From: a virus
Length of the DNA: 21,829 bases
Direction: 5' to 3' (one strand)
IMG/VR virus record: IMGVR_UViG_3300030390_002383
Span: 1 to 21,829 of that record
Positions 7,565-13,751 of this stretch are shown here, piece by piece. Position numbers and translations under genes: made by a program. Under the pieces are notes generated by a model, which ran no database searches, was not told the origin of the DNA, and was given only the letters and a program-made list of their open reading frames with translations. Positions within the stretch are counted from its first letter, which is position 1. The number at the start of each line of letters is the position of its first letter.

Positions 7565-7593
7565 TTAGTCTTAACAAAAGTTCGCCCTTTAGG

Positions 7594-7623
7594 TTGGATT
7601 ATTTAATTATTATTCGTATATTA
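7594..7623 (+). promoter_or_regulatory. Promoter-like motif ahead of the 98-aa gene/groES/groEL unit
   Basis: TTGGA at 7594-7598 and TATATTA at 7617-7623, preceded by TTATTCG: the same 20-base spacing and the same seven bases before the box as upstream of folE. The ATG of the 98-aa gene lies 25 bases downstream at 7648. It would drive the unit 7648-10241. The flanking 7565-7593 segment contains CGCCCTTTAGG, complementary to a site upstream of hsp20. Confidence 0.6.
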
Positions 7624-7647
7624 CGGTAAACAAAAATAAAAAGTTAT

Positions 7648-7944
7648 ATGTCAAAAATTGAAGACCCACTAATGAAACCCTATTTTATAGGGAAAGATAC
7701 ACATTGTTATACTGTGTATGAAGTAGTAACCCCACAAGAAAAATATTTAGAAAAAGGTAGTGAAGGTAAAGATTATGAAAAACCTTTAGGACATTTTGGT
7801 ACATTTGGAAGTGCCTTGCAAAAAGTTGCAAAATTAAAACTCCACAACGAAAAAGATCACTATACCAGCATTAAAGAATATGTGGATAGATGGGATGAAT
7901 TATTAATCGAATTAAAAAACTTACAAAATTATAGAGAATTATGA
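7648..7944 (+). CDS. Hypothetical protein, 98 aa, first gene of the chaperonin unit
   Basis: The product is soluble and charged (MSKIEDPLMKPYFIGKDTHC... ending LKNLQNYREL). It looks like one small alpha/beta domain: a beta segment DTHCYTVYEVVTPQEKY, a GHFGTFGSALQKVAKLKL turn-helix, then a helical tail IKEYVDRWDELLIELKNL. The pattern (Y-V near the start, 'G-F-S-AL-K', terminal helix) resembles small uncharacterised phage proteins, but I cannot name a family. It starts 25 bases after a promoter-like motif and overlaps groES by ATGA at 7941-7944, so its translation is probably coupled to groES. A link to chaperonin function is possible by context only. Confidence 0.7.
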   Translation: MSKIEDPLMKPYFIGKDTHCYTVYEVVTPQEKYLEKGSEGKDYEKPLGHFGTFGSALQKVAKLKLHNEKDHYTSIKEYVDRWDELLIELKNLQNYREL

Positions 7945-8339
7945 ACTTAGAAGCAACCTTTAATGCAGTTATAGTTAAACCTCTTGAAGTAGAGGAAGAA
8001 AAGTATGGATCAATTGTAGTACCAGATATTGGTAAAGATAGAAATGAACATGGAGAAGTAATATCAGTAGGTCCTGGTCAACACACAATATCAGGAACAT
8101 TTATTGAAACCTCACTTAAAGTGGGTGATTTAGTTATTGTACCTACACAAGGTTTTACAAAGTTAGAACATAATGGTGAGGATTATTATGTAGGGCCTGA
8201 AAATCAAATTTTAGCTAAATTTAAAAAAATAGTAGATGTTGAAAATATTTTAGCAGAAACAGATCCACTAGAAGAAACTGAACTTATTAGTGAAGACGAA
8301 ATGAATAAATTAGAAACAAAATTAAAAAGACAAGTATGA
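7941..8339 (+). CDS. groES: GroES-type co-chaperonin (gp31-like role) with extended C-terminus
   Basis: A 132-aa lid protein that caps GroEL. Residues 1-96 are a GroES domain: FNAVIVKPLE (7-16), a mobile loop 16-36 with the hydrophobic tripeptide in GSIVVPD (IVL in E. coli), GEVISVGPG (38-46), LKVGDLVIVP (59-68) and a terminal strand NQILAKF (88-94). A tail of about 36 mostly charged residues (97-132, ...TDPLEETELISEDEMNKLETKLKRQV) extends beyond both bacterial GroES (about 97 aa) and T4 gp31 (111 aa). It is joined to groEL by an ATGA overlap at 8336-8339. Co-encoding with groEL makes this a complete phage chaperonin pair, unlike T4, which supplies only the lid. Confidence 0.93.
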   Translation: MNLEATFNAVIVKPLEVEEEKYGSIVVPDIGKDRNEHGEVISVGPGQHTISGTFIETSLKVGDLVIVPTQGFTKLEHNGEDYYVGPENQILAKFKKIVDVENILAETDPLEETELISEDEMNKLETKLKRQV

Positions 8340-9967
8340 GTAAAATTATAGAATTTGGACCCGAGGGAAGACAAAAATTAGTAAAGGGGATTGACATATT
8401 AGCAGATGCTGTAGTATCAACTTTAGGACCTAATGGTAGAAATGTAGTAATTGAAAAAGAACATAATCAAGCACAATCTACTAAAGATGGTGTAACTGTT
8501 GCTAAACATATTTCTGTTAAAGACCCAGTAGAAAATTTAGGAGTAAATTTAGTTAGAGAAGCATCGGTAAAAACAGCAGATAAAGCAGGTGATGGTACAA
8601 CTACCTCTACCTTATTAGCTAGAGAGATGATTAAAGATGGGTTACAACATCTTGCTAATGGAGCTAATGCTGTTGAGATTAAAAGATCAATTGATAAAGC
8701 TGTAAAAGAAGTTACTAGTAATTTAAGATCTAATATTTCAGATGATATTTCATCTGAAGAACAGTTAGAACAAGTAGCAACTATATCTGCAAATAATGAT
8801 CCTGAAGTAGGTAAATTAATTGCAACCGCAATGAAGAATGTAGGACATGAAGGAATTGTTCATATAGAAGAAAGCAAATCAGGGGATACTTATTTAGAAA
8901 CAGTTGAAGGTTTACAATTTGAAAGAGGTTACAAATCCCATTTCTTTGTAACTAACAATAGTACAATGACTTCAACTTTAGAAGATGTTTCAATTCTTAT
9001 TGCTGATCAAAAACTAACAGCAGTTAAAGATTTATTACCAATATTTGAAAGTTGTGCATCCCAAAATAAATCTCTATTAATTATTGCAGAAGATATAGAT
9101 AATGAAGCTCTTGCTACACTTATTGTTAATAAAGGTAGAGGAACTATTAAAGCTTGTGCTGTTAAAGCTCCTGATTTTGGAGATAGAAGAAAATTAATTT
9201 TAGAAGATATAGCTATTATGACAGGAGCTACAGTATTTTCAAAAGAAAAAGGACATAGATGGGATAGATTTGAACATAGTTGGTTTGGAGAAGCTCGTGT
9301 AGTTACTGTTGGTAAAGATAAAACAACTATTATTGATGGTAAAGGAGATGTTAAGTTAATTGATAATAGAATTGAAGAATTAACATCTCAAATTGAATCA
9401 GCAGATAGTGATTTTGAAAAAGAACAATTACAAGGAAGATTAGCTAGAATTGCTGGAGGTGTTTCTATTATTCATGTAGGTGGTTATACTGAAATTGAAA
9501 TGAATGAAAAAAAGGACAGAGTAGATGATGCTCTACATGCTACAAAAGCAGCAATTGAAGAAGGAATTGTTCCTGGTGGAGGTGCTGCATTATTATATGC
9601 TAGAGAAATTATTAATAATAATAGTATAGGTGCAGAGATTGTTTATAAATCTTGTGGAAAACCATTTGAACAAATACTTATAAATGCAGGACATGATTCA
9701 GTTAAAGCTCAAATGTTAGGTAAATATCAATTAGTTGAATCTGGTGATAATACATGGAAAGGATATGATCTTAAAAAAGGCGAAGTTGTTGATATGAAAG
9801 AAGCAGGTATTATTGATCCAACTAAGGTAACTAGAGTTGCTTTAGAAAATGCAGCAGCAGTTGCTGGGACAGTATTACTTACAGAATGTATTGTAGTAAA
9901 TGAGCCTTCAGATGATGATAAACAACCACAAATGGATCCATCACAAATGATGGGAATGGGAATGTAA
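8336..9967 (+). CDS. groEL: Chaperonin GroEL (HSP60), full length
   Basis: 543 aa against 548 in E. coli, so it is not truncated. ATPase residues are intact: GPNGRNVVI (31-39), D51 in TKDG, D86 in GDGTTT (86-90) and D398 in KKDRVDDALHATKA, plus GGG (414-416). Apical residues that bind GroES and substrate are kept or conservatively changed: Y199, F203, F204, L234, L259, I263, V264. The C-terminus ends MMGMGM, a bacterial-type Gly-Met tail. A stretch at about 306-320 (GHRWDRFEHSWFGEA) is richer in Trp, Phe and His than usual for that apical region. Start and stop are tightly coupled to groES (ATGA) and to the next gene (one base gap). It folds proteins in a double-ring ATP-driven cage; phage targets are inferred. 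Confidence 0.97.
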   Translation: MSKIIEFGPEGRQKLVKGIDILADAVVSTLGPNGRNVVIEKEHNQAQSTKDGVTVAKHISVKDPVENLGVNLVREASVKTADKAGDGTTTSTLLAREMIKDGLQHLANGANAVEIKRSIDKAVKEVTSNLRSNISDDISSEEQLEQVATISANNDPEVGKLIATAMKNVGHEGIVHIEESKSGDTYLETVEGLQFERGYKSHFFVTNNSTMTSTLEDVSILIADQKLTAVKDLLPIFESCASQNKSLLIIAEDIDNEALATLIVNKGRGTIKACAVKAPDFGDRRKLILEDIAIMTGATVFSKEKGHRWDRFEHSWFGEARVVTVGKDKTTIIDGKGDVKLIDNRIEELTSQIESADSDFEKEQLQGRLARIAGGVSIIHVGGYTEIEMNEKKDRVDDALHATKAAIEEGIVPGGGAALLYAREIINNNSIGAEIVYKSCGKPFEQILINAGHDSVKAQMLGKYQLVESGDNTWKGYDLKKGEVVDMKEAGIIDPTKVTRVALENAAAVAGTVLLTECIVVNEPSDDDKQPQMDPSQMMGMGM

Positions 9968-9968
9968 T

Positions 9969-10241
9969 ATGGAAACAATAATTAATGAACATAATGAATT
10001 AATAGCTACTAGAGTACCTCCTGGAGACAGGTGGACTTTAGTAGATGATTCTAAAAAGGTAGTTCATCCATCTTTAACAGAATGTTTAGAAGCTTTTCTT
10101 AATAAGACTGGATTTAAAGGAGAATATAGATTAGATCCTGTTAATAGTAGATTATATGCTATTCATACAACTGAAGAAGAAATAGCACCCAAAGAAGAAA
10201 AAACATTTTCATTATATGGTGAGTTTAAGCAAGGCGCCTAA
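9969..10241 (+). CDS. Hypothetical protein, 90 aa, directly downstream of groEL
   Basis: ATG one base after the groEL stop, with no recognisable Shine-Dalgarno site. The product (METIINEHNELIATRVPPGD... ending KTFSLYGEFKQGA) is soluble and acidic, with a PPGDRWTLVDDSKKVV segment that looks like beta strands and a helix around TECLEAFLNK. I recognise no family. Tight spacing to groEL suggests co-transcription from the 7594-7623 motif. The gp44 promoter-like motif starts right after its stop, so this is probably the last gene of the chaperonin unit. Confidence 0.65.
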   Translation: METIINEHNELIATRVPPGDRWTLVDDSKKVVHPSLTECLEAFLNKTGFKGEYRLDPVNSRLYAIHTTEEEIAPKEEKTFSLYGEFKQGA

Positions 10242-10243
10242 GC

Positions 10244-10273
10244 TTGGAGAATTAAATAATATTTTGTATATTT
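10244..10273 (+). promoter_or_regulatory. Promoter-like motif ahead of gene 44, nearly leaderless
   Basis: TTGGA at 10244-10248 and TATATTT at 10267-10273, preceded by ATTTTG, with the same 20-base spacing as the folE and chaperonin motifs. The gp44 ATG starts at 10279, only 6 bases after the box. If the box works as a -10/-7 element, the transcript would begin within a few bases of the start codon, giving a leaderless or near-leaderless mRNA. The element occupies nearly the whole 37-base gap. Confidence 0.55.
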
Positions 10274-10278
10274 AGGTT

Positions 10279-11196
10279 ATGAAAGATCACGGATTATTAG
10301 TAGAAAAATATCGTCCAATAAATTTGGATAATTATGTAGGTAATGAGAATATTAAAAAATCAATATCAAATTATATTGGTCAGAATGATATTCAAAATTT
10401 AATATTTTATGGACCAGCAGGAACTGGAAAGACTACATTAGCAAAATTAATTGTTAAAAATATAGATTGTGATCACTTATACATTAATGCTTCTGATGAG
10501 CGTGGTATTGAAACTATTAGGGATAAAGTCTCGGGTTTCGCATCTACTATGTCATTTAAACCCCTTAAGGTTATTATCTTGGATGAAGCAGATTTTCTTA
10601 CAATTCAAGCACAAGCGTCATTAAGAAATGTAATTGAAACATTTTCCAGAACTACACGTTTTATTTTAACCTGTAATTTTATAGAACGTATTATAGATCC
10701 ATTACAATCAAGATGTCAAACATTAAAAATTGTTCCACCTAGTAAATTAGATATTGTTAAACATTTACAGAAAGTTACTGATAAAGAAAATATTAAATAT
10801 AAGACTGTAAATGATTTAGCAATTGTAGTTAACAATAACTACCCTGATGTTCGTAAGATGCTTAATACTATACAAGTATCTACAACAGATAATGAATTAA
10901 ATTTAGATACAACAGCATTAGTATCATCTAATTATATGACAAAAGTATTAGAATGCTTAAAACAGTCTAGTCCTAAGTTTAATGAAATTAGACAAATAAT
11001 TGCAGACGCAAATGTAAAAGATTTTGAAGAATTTTATAGATTTTTATATGATAATTCATCAGAATATACAAACCATAAAGAAGGTATGGTTGCCTTTCAT
11101 ATTAATGAATATTCTTATCAATCAAATTTTAGAATAGATAAGGAAATAAATTGTATGGCTTTAATAAACCAATTAATTAAACTAAAAACCAATTAA
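10279..11196 (+). CDS. 44: Clamp-loader large subunit, AAA+ ATPase (gp44-like)
   Basis: 305 aa; T4 gp44 is 319. It is an RFC-type AAA+ protein that, with gp62, loads the gp45 ring on primed DNA. It begins LLVEKYRPINLDNYVGNE, the standard clamp-loader opening. Walker A is GPAGTGKTT (45-53), Walker B VIILDEADF (98-106), sensor 1 TCN (131-133), and the SRC arginine-finger motif DPLQSRCQ (140-147). The C-terminal collar domain (about 210-305) is less conserved. All catalytic elements are present. A promoter-like motif abuts the start. In T4 this gene lies next to 45 and 62; here the clamp is about 3.2 kb upstream, separated by chaperone genes. Confidence 0.96.
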   Translation: MKDHGLLVEKYRPINLDNYVGNENIKKSISNYIGQNDIQNLIFYGPAGTGKTTLAKLIVKNIDCDHLYINASDERGIETIRDKVSGFASTMSFKPLKVIILDEADFLTIQAQASLRNVIETFSRTTRFILTCNFIERIIDPLQSRCQTLKIVPPSKLDIVKHLQKVTDKENIKYKTVNDLAIVVNNNYPDVRKMLNTIQVSTTDNELNLDTTALVSSNYMTKVLECLKQSSPKFNEIRQIIADANVKDFEEFYRFLYDNSSEYTNHKEGMVAFHINEYSYQSNFRIDKEINCMALINQLIKLKTN

Positions 11197-11206
11197 ATTT
11201 TAAATT

Positions 11207-11449
11207 ATGAGTGATAGAATCGCACAACCCCAAGTAGACTTAAATAGTACTACACCATTTGAAACTCCAGAAGGTAATAAAATATTTCAACAAGGAGTAT
11301 TAATAAGAAAAGTATCTAAATTTGTAGCGGGTACAAATGAAGACGCAGTAATGCCAATTCCTGTATTTTATGATCCAGATACTAAAAAAATAGTAGGATT
11401 AACATTACCTCCAGAACTTAGAGAAGAATATAAGGAAGATATTATATAA
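11207..11449 (+). CDS. Hypothetical protein between clamp-loader genes, 80 aa
   Basis: The product (MSDRIAQPQVDLNSTTPFE... ending REEYKEDII) has an extended N-terminus and a likely small beta fold (GNKIFQQGVLIRKVSKFVAG, then MPIPVFYDPDTKKIVGLTLPPEL). No motif or family is recognised. It starts 10 bases after gene 44 and shares a TAATG stop/start with gene 62, so it sits inside the clamp-loader operon and is likely produced with it. Whether it contacts the clamp loader is unknown. Confidence 0.65.
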   Translation: MSDRIAQPQVDLNSTTPFETPEGNKIFQQGVLIRKVSKFVAGTNEDAVMPIPVFYDPDTKKIVGLTLPPELREEYKEDII

Positions 11450-11865
11450 TGACTGTATTTAATTGGTTAAATGAAATAACTGTTAAGAAATCTCCATCCA
11501 CCCAATTTGAAAAAGAAGATTGGGATGGATGGAATTCTTACATGGTTCATAGATTTTTATCTATGAATAAAGGATATATTGATTTAGTTAATATAGCCCA
11601 AAGATTTCACCCAACTGATAAAAAAGGTCTTTATAATTTTTATAAAGAATTAATTCCTAAAAAGAAAGTTTGGAATAAATATATTAAAAATCAAAATAAA
11701 AAAGATATAAAAGAATTATCTAAGATAGTAGCTAATTATTTAGAAGTTGGATGTAATGAGGCTAGTTCATATATTCCCATATTAGGAAAAGAAGGAACTA
11801 AAGATATTTTAAGTGGAATAGGCTTAGAGAATAAAGAAATTAAAAAATTACTAAAAACAATATGA
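11449..11865 (+). CDS. 62: Clamp-loader small subunit (gp62-like)
   Basis: A 138-aa, helix-rich, lysine-rich protein without ATPase motifs, as expected for the non-ATPase clamp-loader partner (T4 gp62 is 187 aa; many marine relatives are shorter). Matching elements are an N-terminal MTVFNWLNEITVKK, the YMVHRFLSMNKGYIDLVN helix resembling the 'FMVNRALS' helix of relatives, FHPTDKKGLYNFYKELIPKKK (where relatives show a Y-F-PR-K pattern), and a C-terminal GIGLENKEIKKLLKTI. Position after gp44 in one unit supports the call. It overlaps the following gene by ATGA at 11862-11865. Confidence 0.82.
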   Translation: MTVFNWLNEITVKKSPSTQFEKEDWDGWNSYMVHRFLSMNKGYIDLVNIAQRFHPTDKKGLYNFYKELIPKKKVWNKYIKNQNKKDIKELSKIVANYLEVGCNEASSYIPILGKEGTKDILSGIGLENKEIKKLLKTI

Positions 11866-12095
11866 TAACACAAGTATACAATATGTTAAAAACATCTGCA
11901 GAAGCAGATAAAACAAAGGCTCTTCTTAGTTTAGAATTATTATCTAACCATGCTGTAGGTATTGGAGACCATTCAACTGAAGATTTTTATAAAAACGCAG
12001 AAGAAGCACTTATAATGTTGGTTGACGCAGATGATAGATTAGCCACATTAAAAAAATATTTTGAACAACCAGCAAAAGAAGTAATTAATGAGTGA
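11862..12095 (+). CDS. Conserved small phage protein, 77 aa, helical
   Basis: A mostly helical product with a distinctive centre, LLSNHAVGIGDHSTEDFYKN (residues 27-46), and a C-terminal ADDRLATLKKYFEQP. I recall near-identical 'GIGDHST' proteins of unknown function in marine T4-like phages, but no biochemical role. It is coupled to gene 62 by ATGA and overlaps the next gene by 8 bases, so it belongs to the replication operon. Confidence 0.72.
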   Translation: MITQVYNMLKTSAEADKTKALLSLELLSNHAVGIGDHSTEDFYKNAEEALIMLVDADDRLATLKKYFEQPAKEVINE

Positions 12096-12519
12096 TATAG
12101 TTAAAAAATATTATGAAGATATGAGTGATAGAGAAATTATGGATTCTAAATTCGCAGAAAAAAAACCTTTGGTATTAAAGTCAGAGGTAGTAGATATATT
12201 TGAAAAAGAATATCCTGAATTAGCTGATGAGTTTAAAAAAATACAAACAGAAATGTATGAAATGTTTGCAGCTAAACATATGGATTATGGTCTAAATAAT
12301 ATAGCATTAGGAGGAGATATTTTAAATAGTAAAGCAGATAAAAAATTCTCATTAACGGGATTAGCAATTAGACTAACTGATAAAATCAGTAGATTAAAAA
12401 ATCTTTTAACTAATGGGAAAAATTATGTTAAAGGTGAAGCAATGGAAGATACATTTCTTGATGTTGCTAATTACGGAATAATAGGTTTGCTAGTAGGTCG
12501 TAATAAATGGAAAAAATAA
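12088..12519 (+). CDS. Nucleotide-modification-associated domain 1 protein (DUF1599-like)
   Basis: A 143-aa protein. Residues about 60-142 match the DUF1599/Nmad1 pattern: an AAKHMDYGLNNIALGG segment (61-76), then SLTGLAIRLTDKISRLKNLL (88-107), an acidic AMEDTFLDVANYG helix (118-130) and a terminal W. This family was named for its association with base-modification genes in phages and is thought to act on nucleotides, but its reaction is not settled. The D/E-rich helices recall MazG-like pyrophosphohydrolases. The N-terminal 55 residues are helical and not recognised. It starts within the end of the preceding gene, and the downstream nuclease follows after 3 bases. Confidence 0.78.
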   Translation: MSDIVKKYYEDMSDREIMDSKFAEKKPLVLKSEVVDIFEKEYPELADEFKKIQTEMYEMFAAKHMDYGLNNIALGGDILNSKADKKFSLTGLAIRLTDKISRLKNLLTNGKNYVKGEAMEDTFLDVANYGIIGLLVGRNKWKK

Positions 12520-12522
12520 ATT

Positions 12523-13479
12523 TTGGCTAAAAACAAAATCCCTATAATAGTTAGAGACATCAGGGAAAATCCTCCCACACCTCTTAATTTTGCAGTTGAA
12601 AAAAATATTTCATACTCACAGTTGAATATGTTTACTCAATGTCCTAAAAAGTGGTCACTTCAATATAGAGATGGTCATAAAATTAGTGAACAGAGTATTC
12701 ATATGACCTTTGGAACCGCTTTACATGAAGTTTTACAACACTATTTAGATGTAATGTATGAAACAAGTGGGGCTGAAGCTGATAGAATTAATATTGAAGA
12801 ATTATTTGAAGATACATTAAGAAAATGCTATGCAAATGATTATAAAAGAAATAAAGGTAAACATTTTTCAACTCCCGAGGAATTAAGGGAGTTTTTTGAT
12901 GACGGGAAAGCAATTTTAGATAATTTTAAAAAGAAAAAAGGTGGTCATTTTAGTAAAAAAGGATGGTATTTAGTTGGTTGTGAGATACCAATAGTTATTG
13001 CGCCTAATATGCGTATTAACCGCGTTAAATACATGGGTTACTTAGATATCGTAATGTACCATGAACCAACAAATACATTCAAGATAATCGACATAAAAAC
13101 GTCAACTAAAGGATGGAATTCATATGCTAAAAAGGATGAATCTAAACAATTTCAATTAGTACTTTATAAGTATTTCTTTAGTAAACAATATAACATACCA
13201 GTTGAAAATATAGAAATTGAATTTTTTATTGTTAGACGAAAAGTATATTTAGATGGGGAATATCCACAAAAAAGAATACAAACATTTGTTCCTGCTTCTG
13301 GTAAAAATAAAATAAATAAAGCTACTAGAAATTTAGATGAATTTATAAATAAGTCCTTTAACTTGGATGGGTCATTTAAAGATACTATATTTGGGGCAAA
13401 TCCGAGTAAATGGAATTGTACATTTTGCCCATATAAAGATAAAAAAGAATTATGCAATGCAATCGGTAAATCTTTATAA
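12523..13479 (+). CDS. PD-(D/E)XK nuclease, Cas4/AddB-like, with putative 4Fe-4S cysteines
   Basis: 318 aa. The restriction-endonuclease-like core shows GTALHEVLQHYL (64-75; H68), MGYLDIVM (171-178; D175), FKIIDIKTS (186-194; D190, K192) and the Q-x-x-x-Y helix QFQLVLYKYF (209-218). Four cysteines, C40 in FTQCPKKW plus C299, C302 and C311 near the C-terminus, match the Cas4/AddB iron-sulfur arrangement. The expected activity is 5' or 3' exonuclease or end processing during recombination or host-DNA breakdown. TTG at 12523 is chosen as start because the next ATG (about 12628) would remove the SYSQLNMFTQC segment and C40. It follows the Nmad1 gene by 3 bases. Confidence 0.85.
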   Translation: MAKNKIPIIVRDIRENPPTPLNFAVEKNISYSQLNMFTQCPKKWSLQYRDGHKISEQSIHMTFGTALHEVLQHYLDVMYETSGAEADRINIEELFEDTLRKCYANDYKRNKGKHFSTPEELREFFDDGKAILDNFKKKKGGHFSKKGWYLVGCEIPIVIAPNMRINRVKYMGYLDIVMYHEPTNTFKIIDIKTSTKGWNSYAKKDESKQFQLVLYKYFFSKQYNIPVENIEIEFFIVRRKVYLDGEYPQKRIQTFVPASGKNKINKATRNLDEFINKSFNLDGSFKDTIFGANPSKWNCTFCPYKDKKELCNAIGKSL

Positions 13480-13481
13480 TC

Positions 13482-13517
13482 TACATATATGTATAGACAA
13501 ATATAACATATAACATA
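13482..13517 (+). promoter_or_regulatory. Candidate operator: 12-bp palindrome plus tandem ATATAAC upstream of the RHH-like gene
   Basis: TACATATATGTA at 13482-13493 is a perfect palindrome, and ATATAAC is repeated in tandem at 13501-13507 and 13508-13514. Both lie in the 51-base gap between the nuclease gene and the small ribbon-helix-helix-like gene at 13531. RHH regulators commonly bind short repeats in their own promoters, so autoregulation is an inference. No TTGGA-N18-TATATT motif is present here. AT-richness makes short palindromes more likely by chance. Confidence 0.35.
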
Positions 13518-13530
13518 AAAAATAAAGATT

Positions 13531-13725
13531 ATGGCAAACGCAAAAGAAATGACACTAACAAGTGTAAAAGTAAAAAGTGATTTATTTGAAAATTTTAAAA
13601 TTGAATGTGTAAAGAGAAAATTTAGTTTTCAAAAATTAGCAGATAGATCTCTATTCTTATATCTTACTAATGAAGATTTTAGAAAAAAAATAAATACACA
13701 AGTAAATTTAGAATTAGAAGATTAG
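13531..13725 (+). CDS. Small ribbon-helix-helix-like protein, 64 aa
   Basis: The N-terminal strand TLTSVKVKSDLFENFK (residues 8-23) followed by helices IECVKRKFSFQKLADRSLFLYLT (24-46) fits the strand-helix-helix layout of RHH (Arc/MetJ/CopG-type) DNA-binding proteins. The SVKV strand would pair in the dimer. Similar small 'SFQKLADR' proteins occur, as I recall, in other T4-like phages. It is a likely transcriptional regulator or DNA-binding accessory factor. A palindrome and tandem repeat sit just upstream. It stands between the replication block and the glycan genes, a plausible position for a switch. Confidence 0.65.
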   Translation: MANAKEMTLTSVKVKSDLFENFKIECVKRKFSFQKLADRSLFLYLTNEDFRKKINTQVNLELED

Positions 13726-13751
13726 TAATTAATTAAAAATAGTTTTTGAAT

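Noticed and set aside
9727-9978. Minus-strand open frame opposite the groEL end
   Set aside because: It is antisense to a conserved GroEL C-terminus and has no independent support.
13344-13351. TATAAATA, the T4 late-promoter box
   Set aside because: It lies inside the nuclease coding sequence with no gene start nearby; such strings are expected by chance in AT-rich DNA.
13164-13457. Minus-strand open frame opposite the PD-(D/E)XK gene
   Set aside because: It mirrors the conserved nuclease C-terminus; all convincing genes are on the + strand.
13746-13751. TTG start for the first GT4-like gene
   Set aside because: An ATG two codons later is the simpler choice; both extra residues lack conservation value.
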